From positions 1-64,000 of the forward strand of contig JACKLL010000016.1 in the NCBI GenBank assembly GCA_024235935.1: DNA of 64,000 nt. The letters are read 5' to 3'. Shown here one piece after another: positions 26,758 through 34,698 of this stretch. A program made the translations under genes and the position numbers. How positions within the stretch are numbered: position 1 is the first letter of the stretch; every line of letters begins with the position of its first letter. Below the pieces are notes generated by a model that saw only the letters and a list, made by a program, of their open reading frames with translations, was not told where the DNA came from and did no database searches. The DNA is from Rhodoferax sp. (GTDB lineage: Bacteria > Pseudomonadota > Gammaproteobacteria > Burkholderiales > Burkholderiaceae_C).

Positions 26758-28152
26758 GTGCGCCGCCTGAACTCCCCCGCTGTCCGAGCCGAAACCGCTG
26801 CCTTGTGGGCGATCGCCTGGCCGATCCTGATCGGCCAGCTGGCGACCGTGGGCATGGGCGTGGTCGACGTGGCCATGGCCGGCCATGCGTCGGCGCAGGA
26901 TCTGGCCGGCGTGTCGCTGGGCGTGTCGATCTGGCACCTGGCCATCATCACGCTGATGGGGGTGCTGATGGCGGTCAACCCCATCGTCGCGCAGCATGTG
27001 GGTGCGCGCAGTGTCGGCCAGATTCCGCATGTGGTGCGCCAGGCCTTGTGGAACGGCCTGGGGCTGGGGCTGCTGGCGATGGTCGTGGTCAACCTGGCCG
27101 CGCTGGTGTTCAACAGCATGGACATCGAGCCGCAGGTGCGCGCGGTGGCGCGGCAGTTCGTGCTGGTCATCAGCCTGGCGCTGCCGGCCTTTTGCTGCTA
27201 CCGCGTGCTGTATGGCTACAGCGCCAGCCTGAACCAGACCAAGCCGATGATGCTGATCGCGCTGCTGGCGCTTTTGCTCAACATCGTCATCAACTACGCG
27301 CTGGTGTTCGGAAACTGGGGTTTTCCGCGCCTGGGCGGTGTCGGCTGCGCCTGGGCCACCTTGCTGTGCGTGTGGTTCGATCTGGCGGCCATGGTCTGGT
27401 GGATACGGCGTGCGGCGGCCTACCGCGACACCCAGCCGCTGACCGCCTACGAGCCTCCCGACGGCGCCCAGATTCGCGTGCTGCTGCGCATCGGTCTGCC
27501 GATCGGCGTGACCTACTTTGCCGAGTCCAGTGCCTTCAGCCTGATCGCCCTGCTGGTGGCCGGCTTCGGCACCGCGCAGGTGGCCGGTCACCAGATTGCG
27601 CTGAACTTCTCGTCGCTGGTGTTCATGGTGCCGATGAGCATGGGCCTGGCGCTGCTGACGCGGGTGGGCCAGGCGCTCGGGGCACGGGACATGCACGCTG
27701 CACGTTTTCGTGCCTGGCATGGTGTGGGCCTGTCCTTTGCGGCGGCCATGGTGTCGGCAGTGCTGATCTTCCTGTTCAACCACCGTATCGCCGGCGCCTA
27801 CACCAGCGATGCCGCGGTGGCGGCCGTGGCCGCGCATCTGCTGCTGTTCGCCGCCTTGTTCCAGTTGCCCGATGCGGTGCAGGTCTCGACCAGCTGCGCC
27901 ATCCGGGCCTACAAGGTCACGCGCCCGCCGATGGTCATTCACATGACCGCGTTCTGGGGCATTTGCCTGCCGCTGGGGGTGTTGCTGGGTCTCGCGCCGG
28001 GCTGGCTGCCATGGCATCCGGTGCAGGCCATGGCGGCGCAAGGGTTCTGGATTGCCCTGGTGGTGGGGCTGTCGATTGCAGCCGTGGGCCTGGTCTGGTT
28101 GCTCGACCGGCTCTCCCTGCAGTGGCTGCATGCCGCTTCAGCAGCGCGTTGA
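26758..28152 (+). CDS. MATE-family multidrug/Na+ antiporter
   Basis: A 464-residue protein of the MATE (NorM-like) family with 12 transmembrane segments. It contains IAWPILIGQLATVGMGVVDV, ANPIVAQHVGAR-type loop (VNPIVAQHVGARSVG), VLYGYSASLNQTKP and GTAQVAGHQIALNFSSLVFM. Such proteins export cationic drugs in exchange for Na+ or H+. GTG at 26758 is proposed because it lies just before the conserved helix; an in-frame ATG at 26659 would add 33 residues that look non-conserved. Divergent from the MFS gene. Confidence 0.9.
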   Translation: MRRLNSPAVRAETAALWAIAWPILIGQLATVGMGVVDVAMAGHASAQDLAGVSLGVSIWHLAIITLMGVLMAVNPIVAQHVGARSVGQIPHVVRQALWNGLGLGLLAMVVVNLAALVFNSMDIEPQVRAVARQFVLVISLALPAFCCYRVLYGYSASLNQTKPMMLIALLALLLNIVINYALVFGNWGFPRLGGVGCAWATLLCVWFDLAAMVWWIRRAAAYRDTQPLTAYEPPDGAQIRVLLRIGLPIGVTYFAESSAFSLIALLVAGFGTAQVAGHQIALNFSSLVFMVPMSMGLALLTRVGQALGARDMHAARFRAWHGVGLSFAAAMVSAVLIFLFNHRIAGAYTSDAAVAAVAAHLLLFAALFQLPDAVQVSTSCAIRAYKVTRPPMVIHMTAFWGICLPLGVLLGLAPGWLPWHPVQAMAAQGFWIALVVGLSIAAVGLVWLLDRLSLQWLHAASAAR

Positions 28153-28209
28153 CCGAGGGATTCAACGTTGCACGGCCTTGGCCTGCGCCAGGGTCGCCCC
28201 CGGACCCGG

Positions 28210-28599
28210 TCACCTGGGCCGGACTTCGGAAAAGGTCACGGTGCTGCTGAAGGGGAGCTTGTCCCACATCCCCTCGCCGCACACGAATCTGCCGGAAGCC
28301 TGCTGGTAGTACGCCATGCCCTGCACACCGTCGGCAATCGCCTCGGCCTTGTACCAGCCGGATGATGACGTGTACAGACGGCGGATGTGCGGCAGCTCCG
28401 TGAACTTTGTCACCACGGGGGGCCGGTAGCCGTCGCGCACCAGGCTGCGTTCGTAGCGACAGCGTGTGCTGACCAGCTGCGCCATGCGCATGGCCGTCGC
28501 TCGGTCGGCCTCAGGGATATCGCGGCTGTCCTTCAGGTCCGGCGTCACGGAGCATGCGGACAGGCTGGCAAGCAGCAGCAGGGCAATGCCGTTGCGCAT
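28210..28599 (-). CDS. Small outer-membrane-type lipoprotein, unknown function
   Basis: A 129-residue protein. The first 16 residues form a lipoprotein signal peptide ending in the lipobox LSAC, so the mature protein should be lipid-anchored at Cys16. The residue after Cys is Ser, which favours outer-membrane sorting. The remaining ~113 residues (RCRYERSLVRDGYRPPVV, SGWYKAEAIADGVQGMAYYQQ) belong to no family I recognise. The start has GGAGAA upstream. Convergent with the MATE gene. Confidence 0.72.
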   Translation of the reverse strand: MRNGIALLLLASLSACSVTPDLKDSRDIPEADRATAMRMAQLVSTRCRYERSLVRDGYRPPVVTKFTELPHIRRLYTSSSGWYKAEAIADGVQGMAYYQQASGRFVCGEGMWDKLPFSSTVTFSEVRPR

Positions 28600-28781
28600 G
28601 GGCGGTTCTCCCCTTGGCGTATGAGGCCGCGCAGGTGTCGGCGGCGACGATGCGCATTTTGCAGTCCGGAGGCCCGCCGCGCCAACCTTCAAACAGGGGA
28701 TGCGCAGCATCTGCCAGCCGCCGCGCGCTGCTGCAGCATTCACCCGTGCCGGCCAGCGGGCCGCTGACCGGGTCGTGGCGC

Positions 28782-29255
28782 TCAGCCGTCGTGCTGCGCC
28801 AGCAGTTGCTGGATCCGGTTCCAGTGCGCCTCATCCACCGGGGTGATCGACAGTCGGTTGCCCCGACGCAACAGCACCAGGTCGGCCAATGCGGGGTCGG
28901 CCCGCAACTCGGGCAGGCCGAGCAGTCGCGTCTTGCGTTGGGCCTGCACATCGACCAGCAGCCAGCGGGGGGCCGCCGGATCCGATTGCGGGTCGTAATA
29001 GTCCGACTGCGCATCGAACTGCGTCGGATCGGGCCGCACGCCGGAGGCCACCTTGGCGATGCCGGCAATTCCCGGCTGTGGGCAGCTCGAGTGGTAGAAC
29101 AGCACACCATCACCCACCTGCATGTCGTCGCGCATGAAATTGCGCGCCTGGTAATTGCGCACGCCGGTCCAGGGCACGGTGCGCCGAGGTGCCGCCATGG
29201 CATCGTCGATCGAGCACTCGCTGGGCTCGGACTTCATCAACCAGTAGCGGGCCAT
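28782..29255 (-). CDS. EVE-domain protein
   Basis: A 157-residue single EVE domain (PUA-like fold), recognised by MARYWLMKSEPSECSIDD at the start, TVPWTGVRNYQARNFMRDDMQVGDGVLFYHS and WLLVDVQ. EVE domains bind modified bases in DNA or RNA, and bacterial copies are often unlinked housekeeping proteins. Length is normal. It lies 31 bases downstream of the GST gene in the same direction. Confidence 0.93.
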   Translation of the reverse strand: MARYWLMKSEPSECSIDDAMAAPRRTVPWTGVRNYQARNFMRDDMQVGDGVLFYHSSCPQPGIAGIAKVASGVRPDPTQFDAQSDYYDPQSDPAAPRWLLVDVQAQRKTRLLGLPELRADPALADLVLLRRGNRLSITPVDEAHWNRIQQLLAQHDG

Positions 29256-29286
29256 GGTCGGGCGCCTGTGTGGCGGGATGGATCGG

Positions 29287-30174
29287 TCAGGCTTTGGCTG
29301 CGAGTTTGTCCGCCGTCTTCGTGTCGAAGTCGGCAGCATCGTGGCGCTCATGCAGCTGGCTGGAGGGCTCGCCGAAGGTCCGGTTGACCATGCGTCCGCG
29401 CTTGACCGGCGTCCGCGCGGCGATCTGGTCGGTCCAGCGTTGCACGTTCTTGTATTCCTGTACCTGCAGAAACTCGCCGGCGCTGTACAGCAGGCCCTTG
29501 GACAATGCGCCGTACCAGGGCCAGACGGCCATGTCGGCAATCGTGTAGTCCTTGCCGCCCAGGTATTCGCTCTTTGCCAGGCGCTGGTCCAGCACGTCGA
29601 GCTGGCGCTTCACCTCCATGGCGTAGCGGTTGATCGGGTACTCCATCTTGCTCGGGGCATAGGCATAGAAGTGGCCGAAGCCGCCACCCAGGAACGGCGC
29701 GCTGCCCATTTGCCAGAACAACCAGGACAGGCATTCGGCGCGCGCGGCACGCTCCGTCGGCAAGAAGGCGTTGTCGAATTTTTCGGCCAGGTACTGCAGG
29801 ATGGCGCCGGACTCGAATACCCGTACCGGCGTCGGCTCGCTGTGGTCCATCAGCGCGGGAATCTTGGAGTTCGGGTTCACATCGACAAAGCCGCTGCCGA
29901 ACTGGTCGCCATCCCCGATCCTGATCAGCCAGGCGTCGTACTCGGCACCGGCATGGCCCAGCGCCAGCAGTTCTTCCAGCATGATCGTGACCTTCACGCC
30001 ATTGGGCGTGGCGAGCGAGTACAGCTGCATCGGATGCTTGCCCACCGGCAGCGCCTTGTCGTGGGTGGGGCCGGAGATGGGGCGATTGATGCTGGCAAAC
30101 TTGCCGCCGCTTTCCCTGTCCCAGGTCCAGATGGCGGGGGGCGTGTAGTCGTTGTTGCTGGCGGTGTCGGTCAT
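29287..30174 (-). CDS. YghU-type glutathione S-transferase family protein
   Basis: A 295-residue protein of the Nu-class (YghU/YfcG-like) glutathione/disulfide-bond reductases. It has the long N-terminal arm (PPAIWTWDRESGGKFASINRP), the thioredoxin-like part (LYSLATPNGVKVTIMLEEL, NPNSKIPALMDHS, VFESGAILQYLAEKF) and the helical part (YTIADMAVWPWYG). YghU reduces organic hydroperoxides and disulfides with two glutathione molecules. The start at MTDTASNN matches the family length. Likely co-transcribed with the EVE gene. Confidence 0.93.
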   Translation of the reverse strand: MTDTASNNDYTPPAIWTWDRESGGKFASINRPISGPTHDKALPVGKHPMQLYSLATPNGVKVTIMLEELLALGHAGAEYDAWLIRIGDGDQFGSGFVDVNPNSKIPALMDHSEPTPVRVFESGAILQYLAEKFDNAFLPTERAARAECLSWLFWQMGSAPFLGGGFGHFYAYAPSKMEYPINRYAMEVKRQLDVLDQRLAKSEYLGGKDYTIADMAVWPWYGALSKGLLYSAGEFLQVQEYKNVQRWTDQIAARTPVKRGRMVNRTFGEPSSQLHERHDAADFDTKTADKLAAKA

Positions 30175-30340
30175 GGGAAGGGTGCTCCAGAAGTAGGGCG
30201 GCGCTGGACGGGGCCGGCACCGGATGGTCATGGGGACTTTAATGGATTTGCGGTCACCTGAATGGCAGCGCGGACTTGCATGGCGCGATCGCGGCTGCAG
30301 CCTGGGTCGTGTGGCCGCACCGGGAAGCGGGCTTGCCCGC

Positions 30341-30706
30341 TCAGATCGCAATCGTCATGCCGCCGTCCGCCACCAGCGTCTGGCCGGTGATGAACGCGCA
30401 GGCATCGCTGGACACCGCGTTGTTGATCAGGATGTCGAGATGGCCGTGCTGCGCCGTGATCGCGTCGATGGCGGCATCGGCATCGGCACGCGCGCAGACG
30501 TCGAACGCGGCGATGCTGGCCTGCCCGCCGGCACGGGTGATCTCCTGCTGGCGCGCCTGCAGGCGTTGGAGATTCCAGCCATTGAGAACCACATGGGCTC
30601 CGGCCAGCGCCAGACCCGACGCCATGCCGGCACCCAGGCCGCGCGAGGCAGCGGTGACCAGGGCGACACGGCCTTGCAATGAAAACGGATCGACCACGGT
30701 GCGCAT
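30341..30706 (-). pseudogene. Short-chain dehydrogenase with internal deletion
   Basis: A 121-codon frame that joins the two ends of an SDR and lacks the middle. Residues 1-95 are a normal N-terminal half: FSLQGRVALVTAASRGLGAG (cofactor loop, with Ala where Gly is usual) to LDILINNAV (NNAG motif). The next residues are already the C-terminal signature, SSDACAFITGQTLVADGG. About 125 residues, including the catalytic Ser and Tyr-x3-Lys, are missing, and the frame is kept. It cannot be catalytic. It follows an intact SDR gene by 40 bases and closes the leftward operon. Confidence 0.8.
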
Positions 30707-30746
30707 TCGTTGCGATGTGGTCGGCGCTTGTGCCCGTGATCGGGTT

Positions 30747-31508
30747 TCAACCCCCCATGTACAGGCCGCCAGTCACCAGCACCGCCTCGCCGGTGATGAA
30801 GCTGGCACCGTCGCTGCACAGAAAGGCGACCAGGCTGGCCACTTCGTCGGGGCGACCGAGCCGCGCCAGTGGTGTGTTGCGGATGACCTCGTCAGCACCG
30901 CTGGCCAGTTTGCGTGCCACCATCGGCGAATCGATCACGCCGGGCGACACCGCGTTGACACGGATGCCGGGGCCGAACTCGCGCGCCAGCGTGCGGGTCA
31001 GTGACACCAGCGCGCCCTTGGTGGCGCCATAGTGCCCATGTTCCACGCTGCCGCCGGTATGCCCGGACATCGACGACATCAGCACGATGGCGCCACCGGT
31101 CTTGTCCATATGCGCGACCGCGCTGCGTACCAGGTAGAACACGCCGTTCAGGTTCACCGCCATGGTGCGCTCCCACTGGGCCGGCGTCATGCTGCGCAGC
31201 AGCTGGTCTTCGTAGATGGCGGCGGCGGGCACCAGATAGTCGAGCCGGCCGAAGCGCGCCCCACAGGCGTCGACCAGGGCCTGCGCATCCTTGGGTGACG
31301 CGGCGTCGTAGGCCATGGCCAGGGTATGCGCACCAGCAGGGTCAAGTTCGTGTGCCGTGGCAGCGAGCGCGTCGCCGCGCAGGTCTGCCATGGCGACGCT
31401 GGCGCCGCTGCGCAAGAAGAGTTCGGCGGTGGCGCGGCCGATGCCACTGGCCGCGCCGGTGATCAACACCACCCGGTTCTGGAAGTCGTACTGGATCTGT
31501 GCGCGCAT
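30747..31508 (-). CDS. Short-chain dehydrogenase/reductase
   Basis: A 253-residue classical SDR. The NAD(P) loop is LITGAASGIGRAT (about residues 15-27), with D in MADLRGD suggesting NAD+ preference. The catalytic site is Ser in LMSSMSG and Y-x3-K in HYGATKGALVSL. The usual NNAG is replaced by VPAAAIYE, a mild divergence. The end GLYMGG is typical. The start is ATG at 31508. It is separated by 3 bases from the enolase-superfamily gene, so the two are co-translated and probably act on the same hydroxy acid. Confidence 0.92.
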   Translation of the reverse strand: MRAQIQYDFQNRVVLITGAASGIGRATAELFLRSGASVAMADLRGDALAATAHELDPAGAHTLAMAYDAASPKDAQALVDACGARFGRLDYLVPAAAIYEDQLLRSMTPAQWERTMAVNLNGVFYLVRSAVAHMDKTGGAIVLMSSMSGHTGGSVEHGHYGATKGALVSLTRTLAREFGPGIRVNAVSPGVIDSPMVARKLASGADEVIRNTPLARLGRPDEVASLVAFLCSDGASFITGEAVLVTGGLYMGG

Positions 31509-31511
31509 GGC

Positions 31512-32693
31512 TCAGCGGGCAAACAGTGCGGCCGCGTTGTCGCAATAACGGGCGACCTTGTCCGGGTCGAGTTCGACGCCCAGGCCGGGGCGGTCCGGGA
31601 TCTGCAGGTAACCGTCGCTGTCGAGCGTGAAGGGCTGCTGCAGAATGCCGTCGACATACGGGCTTCCGCCGATATATTCAACCAGGTCGCTGTCGTGGAT
31701 CGCGCTGGCCAGTTGCAGGTCGGCGGCCAGGCCGAGCGCGGTATTCCAGCCGTGGCCGATGTACTGGACGCCGAAGTCCTGCGCCATCCATGCGATCCGG
31801 CGCTGCTCGCTGATGCCACCGACCTTGGTGACGTCGGGTTGCACGATGTCGAAGGCGCCGCGCGAGAGCCAGGGCAGAAAGGTCTGGCGCCGTGTCAGCA
31901 CTTCGCCACCGGCAATCTTGACCGGGCTGGCGCGACGCAGTTCGCAGAAGTCGTCGATGGCGTCGGGCTTGAGTGCCTCCTCGAACCAGCCCACATCATG
32001 CTCGGCCAGCATGTCGGCCGTCCGCAGCGCCCATTTGAGTCCGTGCGGCCAATAGGCATCGCTGGCGCCGGCGTCGACCATCAGTCTGGCCGCCGGCCCG
32101 GCGGCTTCGCGCGCGGCTTTCACGATGGCCGCATCGAGTTTGTGGTCCATGGCGCGGCCGAACGGGCCCCATCCGATCTTGAACGCGGTGAAACCCAGCT
32201 TTCGGTAGGTCGTGATGAGGTCGAACATCTCCCTGGGATGCTCCATCAGCAGCGAGCAGTATGGCTGTACCCGCTGGCGGTAGCTCCCGCCCAGCAAGTG
32301 GCCGACCGGCATGCCGGTCGCCTTGCCCAGGATGTCCCACAGTGCGATGTCGATGCCGCTGATGGCATGTGTGAGGCTGCCGCCACGGCCCATCCAGAAG
32401 CTGTTCTGGTGCAGCTTCTCGCTGACGCGTTCGGGCTCCAGCGCGTTCTCGCCCAGGAACAGGGGCTCCAGCACCTTGAGCGCGGCCTGCACCAGGCGGC
32501 CATCGGTGAACACGCTGCCGTAGCCGGTGATGCCGGCGTCGGTATGCACGGCCACCAGCGCGTGGACCGAGTCCTCGGGCTTGATCTCGGCGGACCAGCC
32601 GCCCTTGGGGCTTTCGCCTGTGAGCGCCGCGCTGGTGATGGCGCGGATCCTGACGGGTTGCAGGCGGGCGACGGGGGGCGGGGTAGTGGACAT
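31512..32693 (-). CDS. Enolase-superfamily enzyme (mandelate racemase-like), copy 1
   Basis: A 393-residue member of the mandelate racemase/muconate lactonizing family. Metal ligands are seen as D in LMVDAGASDAYW, E in WFEEALKPD and E in IAGGEVLTRR. The acid/base side chains are Lys in FKIGWGPFG and a His-Asp pair: Asp in DIVQPDVTKVGG and His in IGHGWNTALG, so the enzyme is likely in the racemase/dehydratase/cycloisomerase subgroup. Substrates of this subgroup are sugar acids or their lactones; the actual one is unknown. It shares the K-x-GWGP motif with the second copy at 41.8 kb. Follows gntR by 13 bases. Confidence 0.9.
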   Translation of the reverse strand: MSTTPPPVARLQPVRIRAITSAALTGESPKGGWSAEIKPEDSVHALVAVHTDAGITGYGSVFTDGRLVQAALKVLEPLFLGENALEPERVSEKLHQNSFWMGRGGSLTHAISGIDIALWDILGKATGMPVGHLLGGSYRQRVQPYCSLLMEHPREMFDLITTYRKLGFTAFKIGWGPFGRAMDHKLDAAIVKAAREAAGPAARLMVDAGASDAYWPHGLKWALRTADMLAEHDVGWFEEALKPDAIDDFCELRRASPVKIAGGEVLTRRQTFLPWLSRGAFDIVQPDVTKVGGISEQRRIAWMAQDFGVQYIGHGWNTALGLAADLQLASAIHDSDLVEYIGGSPYVDGILQQPFTLDSDGYLQIPDRPGLGVELDPDKVARYCDNAAALFAR

Positions 32694-32706
32694 GGCGGGT
32701 GCTTGT

Positions 32707-33468
32707 TCAGGCGGGTGAGGTTTTGCGCTGCGCGTCGGCACGGCGCTCGGCAATGATCTTTTCCAGGTCGACCTTGTGAATCTCGACATCGATGTGGTCG
32801 CTGATGGCGCGCGCCATGTCGGCCACCTTGCCGGAGCGGAATACACGGATCAGCTCCCAGTGTTCCTCCACGATGGCCTCCATCGGCTTGCCCAGTGCGG
32901 ACAAACCGAAGATGATGGTCATCTGGCGGGCCAGCATTTCCCACATGTCGCTGAGCACCGCGTTGCCGGCGTAGCTGCACAGCGTGCGGTGAAAGGCCGT
33001 GTCGGCGGTCGCGAAACCGAAGACCTCGTTGCGCGCGGCCATGGTTTCCATGTCGTGCACGATGGACTCCAGCTCCTGCAGGTGTGCAGCGTCATTGCGC
33101 TTGAGCCGGATGGCGCGGGTGGCTGCCGTGGTCTCCAGCGCCACGCGCACCTCGATCAGCTGGTCGATCCGGTCATGGCTGACCGGCGTCAGGCGAATGC
33201 CCTTGTACGGCTCGTTCACCACCACGCCCTGGCTCTCGAGCACGCGCAAGGCCTCGCGCACCGGAACCCGGCTGACGCCGAGCTGCTCGGCCAGGTCAGC
33301 TTCGATGATGCGGTCGCCCGGCAGGATCAGGCCTTCGGATGCGCCGGCGACCAGCGCTTCTATGACCTGGTGCACCAGCGTGCGGGGTTGCAGCTTGCCG
33401 AAAGTCTGAGGCGACGACGGGCTGGCCGGGTCGACCAGATGCAGGGACTTCATGAGCGATTTCGCCAT
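32707..33468 (-). CDS. GntR/FadR-family transcriptional regulator
   Basis: A 253-residue regulator. An N-terminal winged helix at about residues 30-95 contains DRIIEADLAEQLGVSRVPVREALRVLESQGVV. A C-terminal FCD ligand-binding domain follows, with the likely metal-binding residues Asp and His in ATADTAFHRTLCSYAGN and His in EEHWELI and SDHIDVE. FCD proteins usually repress catabolic operons and release DNA on binding a carboxylic acid. It heads the leftward operon and is divergent from the M14 hydrolase gene, with a palindromic operator 8 bases before its own start, which suggests autorepression. Confidence 0.93.
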   Translation of the reverse strand: MAKSLMKSLHLVDPASPSSPQTFGKLQPRTLVHQVIEALVAGASEGLILPGDRIIEADLAEQLGVSRVPVREALRVLESQGVVVNEPYKGIRLTPVSHDRIDQLIEVRVALETTAATRAIRLKRNDAAHLQELESIVHDMETMAARNEVFGFATADTAFHRTLCSYAGNAVLSDMWEMLARQMTIIFGLSALGKPMEAIVEEHWELIRVFRSGKVADMARAISDHIDVEIHKVDLEKIIAERRADAQRKTSPA

Positions 33469-33475
33469 TTGAACA

Positions 33476-33504
33476 TTGTATACATTTATAAATTATGCTA
33501 TTCT
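33476..33504 (+). promoter_or_regulatory. Promoter with overlapping GntR-type operator
   Basis: In the AT-rich gap between gntR and the rightward operon, TTGTAT (33476-33481) and TATTCT (33499-33504) are spaced 17 bases apart, a good sigma-70 promoter for the M14/importer operon. The palindrome TGTATACA (33477-33484) matches the GT-(N)-AC core of FadR-type operators and covers the -35 box. It also lies just before the gntR start on the other strand, so one bound regulator could silence both directions. Confidence 0.65.
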
Positions 33505-33533
33505 GAATTTACACGCAACCTGATCCGGACGCC

Positions 33534-34607
33534 ATGCCAAAGACCCAGAGCCTGCAAACACCACCTGCAACACCGGTGGCGGATCCCAGTCCGAGCCGCG
33601 TCCGATGCGACGTCGATTTTGACCGGCCCGGGCGCCAGGCGGCGTATCTGAAGGCTCCGCAGTCGCGCAATACCTCGGGCTGGGGCGTGGTCGAGATTCC
33701 GATCTATGTATTCAAGAACGGCAAGGGCCCCACGCTGCTGTTGACGGGTGGTGTGCATGGCGACGAATACGAGGGACAGATCGCGATTTCCCGGCTGGCA
33801 CAGACGCTGGACGTCAAGAAGCTCAAGGGGCGGCTGATCCTGATCCCGGCGGTGAACATACCTGCGGCGCTCAATGCCACGCGACTGTCTCCGATCGACG
33901 GACGGGACATGAACCGCTGCTTTCCCGGCGACCCCAAGGGGACGTTCTCACAAATGCTGGCCCATTTCATCGACAGCAAGGTGTTGCCGCATGTCGATGT
34001 GTCGGTCGACATGCACACCGCCGGACATTCCGCAGACTGCGTGCCCAGCACCAACATGCATTACGTCGCCGATGCGGCGTTGCGTCGGCGCACCATGGAT
34101 GCGGCGGCGGCTTTCGGTGCGCCCTACAACGTGGTCTTCTGGGGCGTGGACGAAGGCGCCACGCTGACCTCGTCGGTCGAGCGTCGCGGCATCCTGTCGC
34201 TGGGAACCGAGATCGGCGGTTGGGGCCGTGTCAGTGTGGAAGGCGTGCGGATCGGCGAGCGCGGCGTGCGCAACATGCTCAAGCACCTGGGCATGGTGGG
34301 TGGCAAGCTCGACACGGTCCAGCGCAGTGGCGCCAAGGGCACGCGCCACATGATGGTGCAGGGCGCCGACTGTTACAGCTTTGCGCCAGCCGGTGGCATC
34401 TTCGAGCCGCGCCATCTGGCGGGCGATACGGTGAAGGCCGGACAGACCGCCGGCTTTCTTCACCTCATCGAGGACCTGGACCATGCGCCGGTCGAAGTCC
34501 TCTATGGCGCCAGCGGCGTCTTGTGGATGGCGTCCGGCCCGGGCCGCGTTCAGCGTGGCGACTGCGTGGCTGTGGTGATGCAGGACTATGTCGACCCCGA
34601 GCACTGA
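33534..34607 (+). CDS. M14-family succinylglutamate desuccinylase/aspartoacylase-like hydrolase
   Basis: A 357-residue zinc-dependent amide hydrolase of the AstE/AspA (DoeB-like) group. Zinc ligands appear as H and E in GGVHGDEYEGQ (about residues 74-79) and the second His in VSVDMHTAGHS. Substrate-binding Asn-Arg is in DGRDMNRCFPGD, and the catalytic Glu is probably in SLGTEIGGWG. A C-terminal beta domain follows. Members remove N-acyl groups from amino acids; the acyl group here is unknown. First gene of the rightward operon; the ABC importer starts 91 bases later. Confidence 0.9.
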   Translation: MPKTQSLQTPPATPVADPSPSRVRCDVDFDRPGRQAAYLKAPQSRNTSGWGVVEIPIYVFKNGKGPTLLLTGGVHGDEYEGQIAISRLAQTLDVKKLKGRLILIPAVNIPAALNATRLSPIDGRDMNRCFPGDPKGTFSQMLAHFIDSKVLPHVDVSVDMHTAGHSADCVPSTNMHYVADAALRRRTMDAAAAFGAPYNVVFWGVDEGATLTSSVERRGILSLGTEIGGWGRVSVEGVRIGERGVRNMLKHLGMVGGKLDTVQRSGAKGTRHMMVQGADCYSFAPAGGIFEPRHLAGDTVKAGQTAGFLHLIEDLDHAPVEVLYGASGVLWMASGPGRVQRGDCVAVVMQDYVDPEH

Positions 34608-34698
34608 TCTTCGGCAACAACTTTCCTTCCGAGGGTGCGCGCACCCTGTTTATGGCAATCCTCCCGCGCCGCGGGCCCAACACAAGGAGAAAGTGTCC

